Origin: Takakia lepidozioides
Taxonomy: Eukaryota; Streptophyta; Takakiopsida; Takakiales; Takakiaceae
Direction: 5' to 3'
Assembly: GCA_030704615.1 (NCBI GenBank)
Contig: CM060734.1
Span: 26,908,001-26,972,000 of the forward strand
Length of the DNA stretch: 64,000 nucleotides
Shown: in pieces, positions 46,198-54,286 of the stretch
Numbering within the stretch: the first letter of the stretch is position 1
How the letters are laid out: each line of letters opens with the position of its first letter
Translations under genes and position numbers: made by a program
The notes under the pieces: model-generated
Databases searched by the model: none
Told to the model about the DNA's origin: nothing
What the model saw: only the letters and a program-made list of their open reading frames with translations

Positions 46198-47444
46198 GCA
46201 ATCAGTGAAAGATTATGTGAAGTATTTGGTGAGGACGCAGGATACTCTGCTGGCGCATCTCTTTGAGAGAGGCACATACAGAAAGCTTTACAGCTATCAT
46301 CATCTCATCAATGGATTTGCTGTCCACATCTCCCCCCAGCAGGTATAAATGATGATCCTTGGTAAATAACCCTTGGCCTCAAAAAGCCAATATCGCATGC
46401 CGATTGGGTGCAGATTGGAAGACTTAAAAATGTACCTAGTCCTACGAACAGCATCCCCATTTTCTCATGTAAAATTGCACTTGTAGACCTATTTTCATAC
46501 GCTAAGTTTGGTCAACACGGTTTTGAAGTTGCTGTTCACTTTGGTTCCTTTTCCTGGTTGTAGACCTCTGGGGTTTAGGCTTTAAAACAACTAATGGAAG
46601 AGCCCAAAGGACTGACCCACACTTTATGTAGGCTGAGGTTCTCAGGAAGGCTCCGGAAGTTGCATATCTCGAAAAGGACAGTCTACTGAAAACCATGACA
46701 ACTCATACTCCGGATTACCTTGAGCTACCCCAGATTGCATGGTGCCAGCTAGGGGGTTTTGAAAATGCGGGTGAAGGCATCACAGTTGGGTTTGTGGACA
46801 TAGGCATTGATCCAACCCATTCCAGTTTTTCTAACCTAGGGACAAAGCCCTATGGAGCAGCTCCAGCAAGTTATACTGGAACGTGTGAAGTTGCAAGCGA
46901 GTTTCCGATGGGGTCTTGCAATGGCAAGATTGTTGGTGCACAACATTTTGCTCAGGCTGCAATTTTGTCAGGGCAATTCAACGCGTCTTTTCATTTTGCC
47001 TCTCCTCTTGATGGAGATGGGCATGGCACGTAAGCTCAGCCTTCCTAAATGTCCACGCTTGGGAGTTTGTGTAGATTAACGTGTATATCTCCTGTTAGCC
47101 CAGGTCCTTAGCTATGAGACATAGGGTTGGTTAGAACCTTGCATATGGGTGGTAGATTGACTCTGGGTTGACCCTTTTCAGATGGCCTCTACTCCTGCTT
47201 GTCTCAGGGTAGACAGGTAATGGATGACCACAAGCTCACAAATTCCCTGTCTTTCCAGATGTCACAAGGTTCATCCCTCCCTCTGGTCTCTCCTAAATTT
47301 TCCTCATCTTATGCAGACTGTAATTTGATTGTGTCTAATCTCAGGCACACAACATCCACAGCAGCAAAGGGAACTCACCTTCTTGGCGCCAAGTTGAGAG
47401 CTCTTTATCACTTCACCTCTTGGCATTTCACTTGGAGAAGTTAG
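46198..47444 (+). pseudogene. SBT2-like subtilase (subtilisin-family serine protease), 5' portion only
   Basis: Exon 46198-46342 encodes the end of the inhibitor I9 prodomain (FERGTYRKLYSYHHLINGFA, VHISPQQ). After a GT-AG intron, exon 46632-47029 begins AEVLRKAPEVAYLEKD and TTHTPDYLELP and enters the peptidase S8 domain. The catalytic Asp lies in VGFVDIGIDPTHSSF and the His in DGDGHGT. Phases agree (0, then 2). A third acceptor at 47344 restores Thr and gives HTTSTAA, the expected continuation, but then reads KGTHLLGAK instead of AGN-like residues and stops at 47444, suggesting decay. Plant subtilases are secreted or cell-wall proteases. DIG in place of the usual DTG or DSG is a deviation. 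The catalytic Asn and Ser regions are not found before the retroelement fragments begin at 47460, so this copy is probably truncated. The N-terminal exon was not located. Confidence 0.75.
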
Positions 47445-47459
47445 CTAAGTCAAGTAGCT

Positions 47460-47696
47460 AAGGCAACCAAGCTCTGGCTTTCGGTGAGGAGGTAGTTGCC
47501 CAACCAAGGGTAGTGGGGGCCCATCATTCTCAAAAGCCAAAGGGTCCTAGCTCGCCAGCTCATTCAATTTCTAGCCAAAACTCATGAGTATAGGTGACTG
47601 AGGCTCTGGAGGACACAACATCCATTCAAGAGGCCATGGGTAAAGACCCATTCTCCATCAATGTGGACATCACCAACCTTAATCAAAGGTTGTTAA
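47460..47696 (+). repeat. Left copy of a ~236-bp direct repeat (LINE 5' part)
   Basis: Begins at AAGGCAACCAAGCTCTGGCT and ends near AATCAAAGGTTG. It matches 48831-49065 over its full length with scattered substitutions and small indels. In one frame it reads VTEALEDTTSIQEAMGKDPF, which continues in the right-hand copy into LINE ORF1, so the repeat belongs to a LINE. The two copies bracket a Ty3/gypsy pol fragment. Confidence 0.85.
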
Positions 47697-48829
47697 GCTC
47701 GTTCCTGCTCATCTTCCCACTGCCACTCTTGGTCCACCTTGGTCAGCTTGGTTAGAGCCTTTGCAATGGCACTAAATCCTTTGAAACCGTCTATAATAGT
47801 TTGCCAACCCCATGAAAGCTCAAACTCGGCTGCTCACATCTGTGGGGCGTGGAATTTGTGCAATGGCCTCTACCTTACTCTGCTGTACCCCCAATCCTCC
47901 AGGATATATCATGTGACCCAGATACTCAATCTGGTTGTGGAAAAACTTGCACTTCCCCGGATGCAACTTCAATCCGTGCGCTCTCAAGCGCTCCAATACC
48001 ACCTGAAGGTGTCTCTCATGCTCCTCCACCGTAGCACTAAAGATGATGATGTCATCTATGTAGCACCGAGCAAAATCCACCCCTACTAGAATCCTATCCA
48101 TGACTCTCTGAAACTCTGCAGGAGCATTCTTAAGCCCAAATGGTAAGAAACGCCACTGATATAGGCAATCCTTGCCGTGCTCATTGATCCTCCAGAATGT
48201 CGTCTTCTGCTTGTCCGCCTCCTTGATCGGCAACTGGTGATATCCGGATCGTAAATCCAAAGTGCTAAAGACCTTAGCATGCCCGATGGCATCAAAGATC
48301 TCCTCTGGTGTTGGCATGGCATACTTATCGGACTTGGTCTGACGATTTACAGGCCGGTAATCACCGCACATACGTCTCTCCGTCCAATTGCCATAGACAT
48401 CCTTCTTGGCTGGCATCACTGTGGCTGAAGCATACTCTCCATCAGAGAGCTCCACCAAACCAGCCTCCCAGAGATCTTGAGTCCTCATCTGAATCAAAGA
48501 CCTCTCCATGTCACTGTATCTATAGGGTCTCCGAAAGATTGGCGTGTCAGTGGCCAACTCAATACGGATATCTTGACCCTTCAGTGCTCCCAAGTCCTTC
48601 AAACTGAAGGCAAATCATCCTGTAAGCCCTCAGGAACCGCCGTATACGTCATCTCTCTCCTCTGGTGACAATGGGTCCAATGAGGCTCCCAATTGTCCTC
48701 CGTAACTGCAACCTTAAGTCTAGTGGGCTTAGAGATAGAGGACGCGTCCAGTGGTTGCTATGTTGCAACCTCTTGAGCAGTACTCCCTACCTGCTCAGTC
48801 AATGACAAGGCCTCATCCTGCCCCAGCAG
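47697..48829 (-). mobile_element. Ty3/gypsy pol fragment with full reverse transcriptase core
   Basis: The minus-strand frame 48602-47820 (260 codons) is uninterrupted. RT motifs in order: RPYRYSDMERSLI, GYHQLPI after STLDLRS (first catalytic Asp), FLPFGLKNAPAEFQRVMDR, CYIDDIIIFS (catalytic Asp pair), LHPGKCKFF and IEYLGHMI. Past a stop near 47820, a related frame goes on with AFMGLANYYRRF, the start of the thumb/connection, to about 47697. At the 5' side, readable residues (AQEVAT, KVAVTEDNWEPHWTH) extend to about 48829, covering the protease-RT linker. Protease, RNase H, integrase and LTRs are absent here, so this is a truncated copy inserted between two copies of a LINE segment. Confidence 0.9.
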
Positions 48830-49065
48830 CTAAGGCAACCAAGCTCTGGCTCTCGGTGAGGAGGGATTTGCCCAACCAAGGGTAGTGGGGGCCATCATTC
48901 TCAGAAGCCAGAGGGTTCCAGATCGCCAACTCATTCGAATTCTAGCCAAAACTCACAAGTACAGGTGACTGAGGCTCTGGAGGACACAACATCCATTCAA
49001 GAGGCCATGGGTAAAGACCCATTCTCCATCAAGGTGGACATCACCAGCCTTAATCAAAAGGTTGC
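48830..49065 (+). repeat. Right copy of the ~236-bp direct repeat
   Basis: Starts with AAGGCAACCAAGCTCTGGCT and closely follows the left copy through the CATCACC...CTTAATCAAA segment. Here the sequence continues without a break into LINE ORF1 (QKVADMQDG and then KRVERSFVREWVI), so this copy is in its original context. Confidence 0.85.
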
Positions 49066-49680
49066 TGATATGCAGGACGGAGTATCGTCATTCATTCTCT
49101 AGGGAAGAGGGTTGAGCGCTCATTTGTTAGAGAATGGGTCATATCACATCTGGGAGGGCAGGGTGATTTGCAGCAGCATTTCTACCATGCTAAGGGGAGG
49201 GGGTTCTTTTCCATTCTCTTTGAAAGCAGGGAGGCAGCGCAAAAGGCCTTACATTTCAATCCTCATCTCAAAGGGTATAATGTAAATATATTCCCATGGT
49301 CACCAATGATGGGCAACAAAAATGGCAAGATTTGGGCTCCTAGGATTGTGGTGGTTTCACAAATTCCAGACCAGTACCTCTTCTTCCTGCCTGACATTGG
49401 GAACTCCTTTGGCTGTTATCTAGGATGTTTGGAAGTTTTCGATCCTAACATGTCCATGGATTCACTGAGAAATGACCCTGCATGGAAGGATGCCACAATT
49501 GCCTCAAAAATCAAGGAGAATGGGGCTCCAAAAATCGTCATCATGATGCCAAGTGAGGACTCAATCCCAAAATATGTTTTCTTTGGAAACCCTCCTCTGA
49601 AGGTACCAGAGGAGGGACGACAATCCTTCTTTCACCCTCGCTCAAAAAATTCTTGGTTAAAGATGAAGTTTGGGAACTTG
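49066..49680 (+). pseudogene. LINE ORF1-like protein (plant DUF4283-type)
   Basis: From about 49105 the frame reads KRVERSFVREWVISHLGG, HFYHAKGRGFFSILFESREA, AQKALHFNPHLKGYNVNIFP, WSPMM. This is the pattern of the DUF4283-like nucleic-acid-binding domain at the N-terminus of plant LINE ORF1, which binds element RNA. A second block (PRIVVVSQIPDQYLFFLP, with CYLGCLEVFDPN) also resembles the ORF1 family. The upstream part has a stop (near 49100), the C-terminal zinc knuckle is absent, and the sequence fuses directly to the endonuclease part, so it is a deleted copy. Confidence 0.65.
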
Positions 49681-50057
49681 GAAGAGTTCAGTACTCATCC
49701 TTATTGCTCCCTGGCGACTCTGAAACAATTGGCTTCCTTAATATCTATGCTCCCAACTCTCCCTCGGAAAGAATGGCACTGTGGGATAAGTTAAACTCTA
49801 GAATGATCAACGAGACTAGCACTCACAAATGGGTGTTAGCGGGAGATTTCAACATGGTGGAAAATGAAATAGACAGACGGGGGCGTGGCTCGCAGCATCT
49901 CGACCATGAGGAAGAGCGTATGTGGCAAGTCCTGCTTCAGACCCATAGCCTGTCCGAAATCGATGCTCTCCCACTCGATCCATTAGGGATTAATCCTTTC
50001 TTTACCTGGTCCAACAACAGAGACCTGGTGGACCTCAGCATGACACAATTTCAATGA
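49653..50057 (+). pseudogene. LINE endonuclease fragment
   Basis: Contains IGFLNIYAPNSPSERMALWD and THKWVLAGDFNMVENEIDRR, the NIYAPN and GDFN motifs of AP-type endonuclease; Asp and Asn of GDFN are catalytic in the family. It ends with INPFFTWSNN (the usual TW motif) and then SMTQF, so the C-terminal SDH motif is lost. The N-terminal catalytic Asn/Glu part is also missing. Overlap with the ORF1 fragment in another frame marks a deletion or fusion point near 49650. Confidence 0.8.
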
Positions 50058-50058
50058 G

Positions 50059-50750
50059 TTGTTCAAATCTGACCCCTCTCAGCCAGACAGCCAAACCAAT
50101 TTGCTTAACTGTCTTGCAGCTGTTCCTCTTAAACTCAATCCCGAGGAGGCTTTGGCCCTCGAGGGACATTTCACGCCTCAAGAGCTGGGGGATGCCCTTG
50201 ACCTCATGAACACCAACAAAGCGCCAGGAATCGATGGGATGCCGGTGGAGTTCTACAAGGCCATCTGGACTGAGATCTCCGATGATTTCTGTGACATAGC
50301 CAATAAAATCAAATCGACTGGCCTTATGCCAGCCTCCATGTCTCAGGGGGTGATCTCCTTGTTTTTCAAGAAGGGGGCTTTCCAAATTCTCCTTTTCCAA
50401 TCTTCTAGCAGGGTAACGATCAACGACCATCTGTCTAAACCATTTCAGCTACAAAGGTCTGTCAGACAAGTATGTCACTTAGCACCCTTCCTCTTCATCT
50501 TTGTGGCAGACACCATGGGTCATATGTTGGATAGTAATCTGCAGGTCAAAGGGCTGCAGTTGAAAAACCCCAATCGCAGCTATGGACACAAGTCAAGGAT
50601 TCTATGTTCATTTCTGCCTTTGGACGCCACCCCGTTGTCTCTCACAGCTGCGGAGAATACCTTAAAAGACTTTTGTCAGACCTGTCTCCGGCTTCAGGGT
50701 CAATTGGTCAAACACCAAAGTAATATTGGTTGGAGACCGGGCTATTTCAA
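50059..50750 (+). pseudogene. LINE reverse transcriptase fragment with internal deletions
   Basis: The frame shows LTPQEL-like FTPQELGDALDLMNTNKAPG, IDGMPVEFYKAIW, MSQGVISLFFKKG, then jumps to RSVRQVCHLAPFLFIFVADT (the GVRQGCPLSP-like motif) and GLQLKNPNRS. The expected FADDT catalytic motif is missing at the next jump, where LTAAENTLKDFCQTCLRLQG follows. At least two deletions removed parts of the palm. The sequence then grades into an unrelated gypsy fragment. Confidence 0.75.
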
Positions 50751-51480
50751 CGTGCCATGGACACTATCCTACATGGAGATCAGAGAGCGTGCCAAAGTTT
50801 TGGTTGATCAGGTGAAGGTTTTAGAAAGGCTGAAAGCAACCAACTTACACCTAAACCCTAATAAATGTCATTCCCAAGAACCCTACTGGGGTGAGAGTCT
50901 TTGTTGGCATGTCTGGGTGTTACCGTATATATGTTCAAGGGTTTGCTCTTATATTTGTTTCCTTGTTCAATTTGACCAAAAAGGATGTGCCTTTCAAATG
51001 GTTTGCTGATGCACAGAATGCTTTTGAGGCACTTCGCCTAAAACTGATGATTGATGTTTTAGCTAGGCCAGATTTCCCCAAGCCCTTCAATATTTTAGAT
51101 GTAGACTGGTCATGAAAGGGCGTGGGAGCCATTCTATCTCAGAAACATCAGCGGCGTGAGCATATGATTGCGTATGCAAGTGAGGTCTTGTCTGACGCCC
51201 AGCAGAAGTACCATCCGATAGAAGGTGAGTGTTATGCCCTTGTGTGGGGAGTTGTTCACTTTTGGCAGTATCTTTATGGTACATCCTTCATTATCAAAAC
51301 TGATCATAAGCCCTTGGAGTGGCTAGCTACAGTAAGTGATGCCTAAGTAGGCGTGGGAGATGGATAATGATGCTTCAAGATTTTGATTTTAAGATCGTCC
51401 ATAGGGCATGATCCAAGCACTCCAACGTTGATGCGTTGAGTAGGTACCCTATGGGACTAGCTGAAGAGACTGAGGAGTTG
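50751..51480 (+). pseudogene. Ty3/gypsy RT thumb and RNase H fragment
   Basis: A piece around 50810-50880 (VLERLKATNLHLNPNKCH) is an RT end segment. Another frame gives LTKKDVPFKWFADAQNAFEA, LRLKLMIDVLARPDFPKPF, then, past a TGA at 51113-51115, VGAILSQKHQRREHMIAYAS, KYHPIEGECYALVWGVVHFW and TDHKPLEWLATVSDA. These are the gypsy RNase H motifs, including ILD for the first Asp, E of EGECYAL and D of TDHKPL. Further on, traces of the DFKIVHR and SNVDALSRYP motif that closes the domain appear with frame breaks. It is a decayed fragment without integrase. Confidence 0.8.
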
Positions 51481-51850
51481 GAAGAGAATAGTGCTGCTCT
51501 ATGCAGGTCAGTGGGGAGTGAGAAAGGTAACAAGGGTTTCTTTCTTCTTGAAATTGTGAACAATGGTGGGATTGCCCATGCTATCTTGTATTGGTGTGAG
51601 AATGAAAAGAAAAGACTGGAGTCTCAAGCATGTCGAGAGGTGTCATGTCTCTTGGACCCTGGTAGTCTTGCATTCAAGAGAGAGGAATATTACATATGTG
51701 TGTGGGCGTTTTGGCATTTGATCAGAAATCAGCTGGTGGGGCAACATTTCTTTGTACTAACAGATTTGGATCCTTTCTGGTGGCTCTAGTCTGAGCACCA
51801 CACAGGCAGAAAATGTCTGGAAGATTTCTCCTTTGAGTACATAGAGTCAA
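51481..51850 (+). pseudogene. Second, different gypsy RNase H fragment
   Basis: Following the first RNase H end, the 117-codon frame 51436-51789 includes REEYYICVWAFWHLIRNQLV, GQHFFVLTDLDPFWWL. This has the spacing of a gypsy RNase H (E-x-E-x-Y...LVWA, HYL-G, TDHxPL-WL) but is distinct in sequence from the preceding one, so two different elements are joined. It is short and without other domains. Confidence 0.5.
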
Positions 51851-51904
51851 GCTTGAGTGATAGGCATCTTAAAAAAGGTGTCATTCTAAAGCCTAGTTAT
51901 CGTT

Positions 51905-52096
51905 CCTGATGTGACGTGGTGCTGACACGTCGGACGTGCGTCACGTCACGTCGAAACCAGACGTTTATCCATGTATTTTTTCTTACATTTAATTTTTACG
52001 ATTTACTTCTACCCTTTCTAATGACATGGCAGCCACGGTGTAAAACATATGTGGCAAATTATTAATATTTAGTAATTTCTTTTAAAAAAAAATGAC
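51905..52096. other. CACGTC-rich segment and AT-rich lead-in to a hairpin array
   Basis: 51908-51953 holds several GACGTG/CACGTC copies (GTGACGTGGTGCTGACACGT and CGTCACGTCACGTCG). An AT-rich stretch with GCCACGGTG and ATATGTGGC follows. The order (CACGTC cluster, AT-rich DNA, hairpin array) is repeated at 53667-54056, so this may be the end of a related DNA element. Confidence 0.45.
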
Positions 52097-52475
52097 CACT
52101 CATGTTGGCGGTTGCTTGCAATTTATTATTTTTTAAATGAAGCGACCGCCATTGGCGGTCGCTTCTAATAGTTTTAAAAAAAAATGAACCGTTTGTTATT
52201 TAGAAAATTTAGCGACTGTCGTGTGGCGGTCGCTCTTATTTCTTAATTTGGGTTTTTTTAAGAAATAACGCGACCGCCACAAGGGCAGTCGCTCCTTTCT
52301 GTATATTAAAAATATTACTCGATCGCCAAGTGGCGGTCGCTTCTATTTATTTATTTATTAAATAAAACGAGTCGCTTCTTTAATAAATTTTTTAAAAATA
52401 TAGCGACCGCCAAGAGGCAATTGCTATTTTTGGTTTTTTTTAAATATAGCGATCGCCATGCGGTGGTCGCGTCAT
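52097..52475. repeat. Hairpin array 1 (GCGACCGCC...GGCGGTCGC)
   Basis: About six short hairpins with 9-bp arms and 3-5-base loops, plus half copies, spaced 45-70 bp in AT-rich DNA. Examples are 52142-52162 (perfect arms), 52212-52233, 52270-52292, 52320-52340, 52403-52424 and 52449-52470. Several copies have compensating or single arm mismatches. No coding function is apparent. Confidence 0.88.
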
Positions 52476-52489
52476 TTTTTTTTGGGTTT

Positions 52490-53064
52490 TTTTTACGCGT
52501 TGAGAGGCACAAACTATTTTTTCATGAGTTCCTTGAACCCACTCCAGCTCAAGGCCTATCGGTTTGGCCCTTGGTCCTGAAGGCGTTTTTGCCACCATTG
52601 TTGAGCGTAGCCCTCAAGTAGGTGGGTGCCACTTCTACCCGATCCTCGTCACTCAACTTGGCCGCCCGGAAGTACTGTATTAGCTCCAGGAGCTAGGTAT
52701 TGAGTGCATTCCGATTTCGGACGCCCTTGAAGGTGTTGGGTTCCTTAGGCTTCACCTTAAACTTCGCCTTAGTGGAAGTGACGTTGGCCGCTTTCATCAC
52801 GTCCTTCAGTGTCCCGCCAAACTGCGCCAAAAACCCTTCCCAAAAAGCTGCTAGCATTGAAGGCATCTGTTGGCTTGGCGGAGCCTTTGGAAAGTCATCG
52901 GGATCCGACTCCCCAGACGCCTCTGGCTCCCGAGCGGCCTCACCTTCAGAAGCATAACTTGTCTCCTCAAGTTGCCGCTCCAGTGACGCGTCACCCCCAC
53001 CGGGCTCACTAGGTTCATCGGCTTTCGGGTCATTCCGCTTTCGCTTAGCCCTGCCCGACGCCAT
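52490..53064 (-). pseudogene. Ty3/gypsy gag N-terminal part, copy 1
   Basis: On the minus strand ATG at 53064-53062 opens MASGRAKRKRNDPKADEPSE. It continues through an acidic region (EETSYASEGEAAREPEASGE) to AAFWEGFLAQFGGTLKDVMK, KAKFKVKPKEPNTFKGVRN and a TAG at 52695-52693. Beyond the stop the same frame reads LLELIQYFRAAKLSDEDR and PTYLRA to about 52610. Comparison with the copy at 61224-61704 shows the TAG replaces Trp (NTWLLELEQYF). The PKxF-x-G, W-L-x-E, Y and A-x-x-L pattern is that of the retrotransposon capsid domain. Gag would form the virus-like particle; this copy is truncated and stopped. Confidence 0.75.
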
Positions 53065-53436
53065 GGTGAGGCCAATCTCAATGACTTATGTCGGCGTTGA
53101 GAATGGCCAGGCTCTACTGAGAGAAACCCCAGTTCTCGACCACGGCGCCAACTAAAACCTTTATACTACGGGCCGTGACCAACGTCTCGCATGGCCAAAC
53201 TGAAGCTACAGCAGGAGATTCCCTGGTCTTACTCACAGCCCGCGCCAATTGAAGTCGAGCAGTCTCAAGTGAGCCCCTGCTTCTTCCACGTTGCATAGTA
53301 TTTGTCGTCGTTTTGTTTGCTTTGTGGGTTTGCCTCCACAATCGCGGGTGTTCGTGGGTCTTGATGTAGCAATGTTCTCCTTCTCTATGTGGTTCTACGT
53401 GTTATTGGTAGGGAGTAGTTACTTGTGCTATCAGCG
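53065..53436 (-). other. Probable gypsy leader and LTR-side sequence, with possible PBS
   Basis: Upstream of the gag ATG on the minus strand, TTGGCGCCGTGGTCGAGAAC occurs at about 53132-53152. It resembles the TGGCGCC-type primer-binding site found in plant Ty3/gypsy elements. The rest, to 53436, would be leader or LTR, but no second LTR copy was found to prove it. A plus-strand gypsy fragment begins abruptly at 53437. Confidence 0.4.
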
Positions 53437-53666
53437 ATTTACGCTCGGGTTACCACCAAATCCGAGTGGCGGAAGGAGATGAGGAGAAGACAGCGTGTAG
53501 GACAAGATATGGTTCATATGAGTTCTTGGTGATGCCTTTTGGGCTCACCAATGCACCTGCGACCTTTAGCACGCTAATGAACAGCCTTTTCCAGGAGTGG
53601 TTAGATGACTTCATGATCGTGTACATCGACAACATCTTGGTATACTCGAAAACAAAGGAAGACCAG
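53437..53666 (+). pseudogene. Ty3/gypsy RT fragment in opposite orientation
   Basis: Open frame [72 protein letters not shown]. This is the palm of gypsy RT from the first catalytic Asp through the YxDD box, which reads YIDN here, a loss of one catalytic Asp. Both ends are abrupt. The right end meets a CACGTC-rich segment within one codon of KEDQ. Confidence 0.88.
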
Positions 53667-53878
53667 GGTTGCACACGTCACGTCGGACCTGACGCTAACG
53701 CGACCAACGTCACGTCAGTTTTGCCGAAAAATCAGTAAAACATGAGTTAGGTGAAAAATATGCCACATAGGTGGACACGTTGTATTCCAAGCGACACCTT
53801 GGTAAGTGAATGAATTGTTTTATAAATTACTCCATCCGCCAATAGTTGAGGTCATTTTTAAATCATAATTCTTAAATT
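53667..53878. other. Putative end of a DNA element: CACGTC cluster and AT-rich DNA
   Basis: Begins where the gypsy RT stops. GCACACGTCACGTCGGACCT and CCAACGTCACGTCAG (53671-53718) lead into AT-rich DNA with ATGCCACATAGGTGGACACG (about 53758-53778) and then hairpin array 2. The sharp boundary suggests that an element inserted into the gypsy fragment, but no matching inverted terminus or target duplication was found on the other side. Confidence 0.45.
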
Positions 53879-54056
53879 GGTGCGACCTCCAAATGATGGT
53901 GGTCGCAAAATTTATCTTATTTTTTAATAGTTGCGACCACTAGCAGAGGGGTTGTCGCAGCATTTTTTGTTTTTTTAAAATAGATGCGACCACCAGCAGG
54001 GTGGTCGCATTTTTTTCTTTTCTTAAACAGTTGTGACCACCGCTACTGGTGGTCGC
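53879..54056. repeat. Hairpin array 2 (GCGACCACC...GGTGGTCGC), left of the hAT gene
   Basis: Four hairpins start at 53882, 53933, 53986 and 54033, a period near 52 bp, separated by T/A-rich spacers. Arms are GCGACCACC and GGTGGTCGC with loops such as AGCAG; one or two arm mismatches occur per copy. The same unit recurs right of the hAT gene. Confidence 0.9.
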
Positions 54057-54286
54057 ACAATTTTTATTTTATTGCGGACTTTTTGCTGTTGTGGCTTCCA
54101 CCAGAGCCACTGCAACAAATTGTCGAAAAGCACAATACTACATGGTGCATTGATCCACTTGGATTGATGCCGTAGTGTTGGGCCATCACATTATGTTCTA
54201 ACTTCAATTGCTCTTGACAAATCTACCAAGTACACTAGTGTTCTTCGTTCAACCTTAAGTCTGTGGTTAGGGTTTTGGGTGTGAGG

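Noticed and set aside
47739-48089. Plus-strand frames over the gypsy RT
   Set aside because: Shadows of the uninterrupted minus-strand RT frame, which has all catalytic motifs.
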